Positions 61,048 to 64,000 of a stretch of 64,000 nucleotides of DNA are shown in pieces. The translations under genes and the position numbers were made by a program. A model generated the notes under the pieces. That model worked only from the letters and a program-made list of their open reading frames with translations. It was not told where the DNA came from and did not search any database. Origin of the DNA: Lentisphaeria bacterium (GTDB lineage Bacteria > Verrucomicrobiota > Lentisphaeria > Oligosphaerales > Oligosphaeraceae); the NCBI GenBank assembly GCA_016288215.1, contig JAEEYQ010000035.1, positions 1 to 64,000 of the forward strand. The letters run 5' to 3'. How positions within the stretch are numbered: position 1 is the stretch's first letter; each line of letters starts with the position of its first letter.

Positions 61048-63480
61048 ATGCGCCTATCGGAAGCTCTTCATGCCAGCGTCATTGCGGGAGTCGCCGTCGT
61101 CTGTCTGCTGTGCTCCTGCACCGCCTTTCTGACCGGCTCCCTCCCCCCCGGCATTGAACGGGACGGCAGTGAACTGCACGCCAAAGTGCTGGCCGCCGCC
61201 TCGCCGGAGGCCCGCTTCGCCATGCTCTCATGGTATCAGGAGCAGGCGGGAGGCCGCCGCATTTCCGCCGCCCTCGCGGAGCTGATTCAGAAGGAGCAGA
61301 ACGCCGCCGCTCTGGAACTCTACCGCAAATGGGCCCAACAGCTCGCCAAAGACGGCTATCCACTGGTGGAATTCACGGCGGACGGCGTGCTGAAATTCAA
61401 CCCCGCCCTGCTGGGCAAACGGGAGAATTGGGACGAAAACAGCGAGCTGCTCCGCAACGTCCGCCAAGCCATCGATGAACCCATCCGCATCACCATCCCG
61501 TTGGAGGAATGCGATGACGACGCCTATTGGAAACACAGCACCCCAAACGCCTGGGCAGCCTTCGAAGCCTATGCCAGCCGCAAAAAGACGCTGGTGGTTC
61601 CAGATCCGCCACAACTCACTCGGCTGGATCTACTTAGAGAACTTGACCAAATCAAGTCCCTCGTGGATTTGCGCCATCTGGTCATGGACTCCCTGGCGGA
61701 AGCCGCTCGCCTAAAGGCCAGCGACGCAGGGCTTAAGGCATTGGAGCTTCTGGAAGAGACCCGCAAGGGGCTGCCCGCCGGCATCAGCTTCGACACCATT
61801 GGCGACAAACGAACCCTCAACGCCCTCGAAAGCGCCTACGCGGAGCTGCCCGAAAGCATCGCCAAACGCCAGCTGGACAGCTTCGCCAAAGCCCTTGATG
61901 ACGAGTCCCGCCGACTGGAGGAGTCCCACAAGGTCTTTGACGCCCATGCCCTCTCCGTCCTCGGCTCCGTGGAAGGCGACTTCTCCATATTTCTCCATAG
62001 CCATGGGGCGGACAAACGCTTCGCCGCCGCATGGATTCAGCTCAAAGACCAGCTGGAGGCCGTGGTCTCCCAATGCGCCGCCATGCGCATCATCTGCTGG
62101 CGCAAGCAGTTCAAGGACTTGGTGGACCATCAGGAGTATTGGGACGCGGCGGAGTTTTATCGCTCCTGCATCCTGCTGCTTCAGGACACCTCCAAACAGG
62201 AGCTGGACCTCTATCGAGACACCATCGCCGAAAACAGCGGCGTGGAGCGAATCAGCAATGCCCTCTATGACGACTACTCCGCCATGCTGCCCCGCGTCTA
62301 CGATGAATACATGAAACTGGCCGACGAGGCGGCGAACATCACCAACCGCCACGGGCTGGTCGTCGCCCTCTGCGTCATGCTGCAGAAAATGACCGAGCTG
62401 GCAGGCGATAAGCCCTTGCCGCCCAAAGTCATCGAATGGCGGCCAAAAACCGAGGCCCTCTTCATGAAATCCAGCCAGATGCTGGAGGAGACCTATCTCA
62501 TCCGCACCATCTCCATCGGCGACATGTCCTCCACCACCCCCGGCATCGGCCTGACCTACAGCCGCGATCTGGAGAACGAAATGCGGGACTTCCTCAACCG
62601 CTTCGGCCTGGCCAAACAGGTGCGCATCGTGGAGAATGGCGGCAGTCTGTCCCCCTTCGGCTACGTGGTCTATGGCGGCGTCGTCGCCAATTTTGACGGA
62701 CAGGAGAGCGCCACCCGCCAGGCCATGCGCACCCTGCGGCGCAAAGGGCAAGTCAAGCGGCGCCCTAATCCGGACTATCAGCCGGAGGCCCAGCCGCCAC
62801 AGCCCAAAAAGTTCCTCTCTCCCATCCTCTTCTATCAGGACATCCTTGAGCAGGTTATCCATGTTACTGAACTGGAACGACTTGCACATATCCGCGTCTT
62901 CTTCAACCTCCGCGCCCCCGGCACCACGGCCCTCATTGAAGTCAATGAATTCTACTCAAAGAAATTCATCCAGGAGGAGTCCCATCCCTTCAACGACATC
63001 CGCATCACCGAAAGCCAGATTGGCTATGACGCCTCCGAACTGGACAGCACGCCAGATGTGGAGCCGGTTCTCGTCTATGACAGGGTGTGGACGCCTGGAG
63101 AAATGCTGGACTGGGCACGAAAGGACAGTCTGCGGCTGGCTGCACTGAAACTGCTCTACGAAGTCAATCAATATCCCCAATACCTTGCCCAAAAGGCGGA
63201 ACGGCATTCTTTGGCGGGCGAAATCGCCGACGCCGTGGAACAATGGGGCGCCTGCTACACGCTCTGCGCCAGTCTGAATCTGGAGACGGATTTGGTCACC
63301 ACTCTCAAGGCCGACCCGCCCCCCGCCACCAGCTCCTACGACAGCTGTGTGGAGAATCTGCGGCAACAGCGCCAATCCTGCCAGGAGCTGAAGAAAAGCG
63401 TGCCGGCCCGAATGATCGCCCAAGTCAACGAGCTGCTTCGCCGTCAGCGGGCCGCCGCCACACAGCCCACCAAGAATTAA
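61048..63480 (+). CDS. Large lipoprotein of unknown function
   Basis: AAGGA precedes the ATG. The 810-residue product has a lipoprotein signal, VVCLLCSCTAF, with lipid attachment at the second or third Cys. The body is largely helical to about residue 470, then mixed: TPGIGLTYSRDLENEMRDFL, LSPFGYVVYGGVVANFDG and RIFFNLRAPGTTALIEVNE. No repeats or catalytic motifs are recognised. Its coupling to an exported cyclophilin suggests that it may be that enzyme's client or partner on the envelope. Confidence 0.75.
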   Translation: MRLSEALHASVIAGVAVVCLLCSCTAFLTGSLPPGIERDGSELHAKVLAAASPEARFAMLSWYQEQAGGRRISAALAELIQKEQNAAALELYRKWAQQLAKDGYPLVEFTADGVLKFNPALLGKRENWDENSELLRNVRQAIDEPIRITIPLEECDDDAYWKHSTPNAWAAFEAYASRKKTLVVPDPPQLTRLDLLRELDQIKSLVDLRHLVMDSLAEAARLKASDAGLKALELLEETRKGLPAGISFDTIGDKRTLNALESAYAELPESIAKRQLDSFAKALDDESRRLEESHKVFDAHALSVLGSVEGDFSIFLHSHGADKRFAAAWIQLKDQLEAVVSQCAAMRIICWRKQFKDLVDHQEYWDAAEFYRSCILLLQDTSKQELDLYRDTIAENSGVERISNALYDDYSAMLPRVYDEYMKLADEAANITNRHGLVVALCVMLQKMTELAGDKPLPPKVIEWRPKTEALFMKSSQMLEETYLIRTISIGDMSSTTPGIGLTYSRDLENEMRDFLNRFGLAKQVRIVENGGSLSPFGYVVYGGVVANFDGQESATRQAMRTLRRKGQVKRRPNPDYQPEAQPPQPKKFLSPILFYQDILEQVIHVTELERLAHIRVFFNLRAPGTTALIEVNEFYSKKFIQEESHPFNDIRITESQIGYDASELDSTPDVEPVLVYDRVWTPGEMLDWARKDSLRLAALKLLYEVNQYPQYLAQKAERHSLAGEIADAVEQWGACYTLCASLNLETDLVTTLKADPPPATSSYDSCVENLRQQRQSCQELKKSVPARMIAQVNELLRRQRAAATQPTKN

Positions 63481-63608
63481 TTAGCAATGAACCATGGCAA
63501 CGGCTTTCTAAGTCGCAATTCACATTTCCCCCTTTATGGCCTTCCCATCCGTCTTGTTTAAATGTATATAATATGTACGCGCGCGCGAAAGAGGAGAAGA
63601 AAAACGAC

Positions 63609-64000
63609 ATGAAGATTTCTCTTATGCTTTCTGCCATGCTGGTCGCGGCTCAGGCTCCGGCGACTGTCCTTCCCATCAGCAACACATGGATGAACGGAAA
63701 ACCTGTATTGGTTCCTGCCGTTCAGCAGCTTACGCAAGACGAAGGCCATTTTGCAATTCCGAAGACGCTTTCCGTTGCCCTTCCTGAAAGCGAGGCGCTG
63801 ATTGCGGAACAGCTAGCCGCCGCTCTGAACCGCTTTGACGTTGCAGTGACCGTCGTCGGCGAGGACACCGCCGCGACCTGCCGCTTTGAGCTCAAAGAGA
63901 CCGACACGCCAGAGCACCCGCAGGGTTACACTCTGGACATCAATGACTTAGGAATTCGCGTCGCCGCCCGCGGCGGCGCGGGCCTCTTCTATGGGGCGCA
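63609..64000 (+). CDS. Beta-N-acetylhexosaminidase (GH20), N-terminal part (cut by window end)
   Basis: The ATG at 63609 follows GAGGAG about ten bases upstream, and a TATAAT lies at 63567-63572. The 130 visible residues start with a short signal (MKISLMLSAMLVAAQAPA). They then show the GH20 N-terminal (GH20b) domain: VPAVQQLTQDEGHFAIP, a beta-alpha layer, QGYTLDINDLGIRVAARGGAGLFYGA. The last segment normally leads into the catalytic TIM barrel. It would remove terminal GlcNAc/GalNAc from glycans outside the cell. The catalytic Asp-Glu pair lies beyond the window. Confidence 0.8.
   Translation, partial: MKISLMLSAMLVAAQAPATVLPISNTWMNGKPVLVPAVQQLTQDEGHFAIPKTLSVALPESEALIAEQLAAALNRFDVAVTVVGEDTAATCRFELKETDTPEHPQGYTLDINDLGIRVAARGGAGLFYGA

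Overview
The window reads as one contiguous piece of a moderately GC-rich bacterial chromosome. It probably comes from the PVC superphylum (Lentisphaerota, Kiritimatiellota or Verrucomicrobiota). The main clue is a lone pseudopilin (42981-43667) with the [19 protein letters not shown] start and a C-terminal LDGHVGG motif, a class these phyla carry in many copies. Other clues are many secreted proteins ending in a GWN/YW domain, sugar isomerase/oxidoreductase pairs, and secreted beta-helix and glycosidase-like proteins. Species cannot be named from sequence alone. There is no rRNA, CRISPR array or transposase. The only RNA genes are two identical tRNA-Gln genes.

Layout. 1-3800 is a defence or accessory segment: the 3' end of a type I restriction hsdR, a four-helix-bundle/zinc-ribbon protein, tandem repeats, and an AlbA_2/HATPase protein. 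It ends at a MoxR ATPase gene whose 3' end is duplicated at 1671-1748. 3809-7161 holds moxR, a PhnP-like hydrolase and a HI0933-type flavoprotein. 7513-24492 is a 17-kb block, all on the minus strand, of extracytoplasmic proteins: a DsbD/CcdA-like membrane protein with two thioredoxin domains, a DUF1573 protein, secreted proteins with thioredoxin CxxC motifs, a parvulin foldase, an anchored helical-repeat protein, an apparently abundant secreted protein and two tandem paralogs. Four of these share the C-terminal GWN domain. I infer a dedicated cell-surface redox/folding system.

24726-34216 holds a small membrane protein, PurO-type IMP cyclohydrolase, a TIM-barrel isomerase plus Gfo/Idh oxidoreductase operon, a glycosidase-like protein with a polysaccharide deacetylase, and phosphoglucomutase. 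34264-42763 holds the tRNA-Gln pair, a PHP phosphatase, a TetR regulator, a STAS/RsbW-type regulatory pair, a lipoprotein tyrosine phosphatase, a YfcE-like phosphoesterase and TrkA/TrkH potassium uptake. 42981-52429 holds the pseudopilin, PurE, a beta-helix protein, an RpiB-GlyA fusion, MarC, a GH29-like protein and a toxin-antitoxin pair with its own promoter and operator. 52557-64000 holds an ECF sigma/anti-sigma pair, TpiA with unusual Cys clusters, a YihY-ZnuA-ZnuC-ZnuB operon, a secreted cyclophilin followed by a large lipoprotein, and the start of a GH20 hexosaminidase.

Intergenic spaces repeatedly contain degenerate tandem repeats with a 7-bp period, in three motif families (GRGACGR, CTAATTY, ACTCTTC). 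Some run to within a few bases of start codons or supply stop codons. Many genes otherwise have a clear Shine-Dalgarno (SD) sequence, which I used to choose starts.
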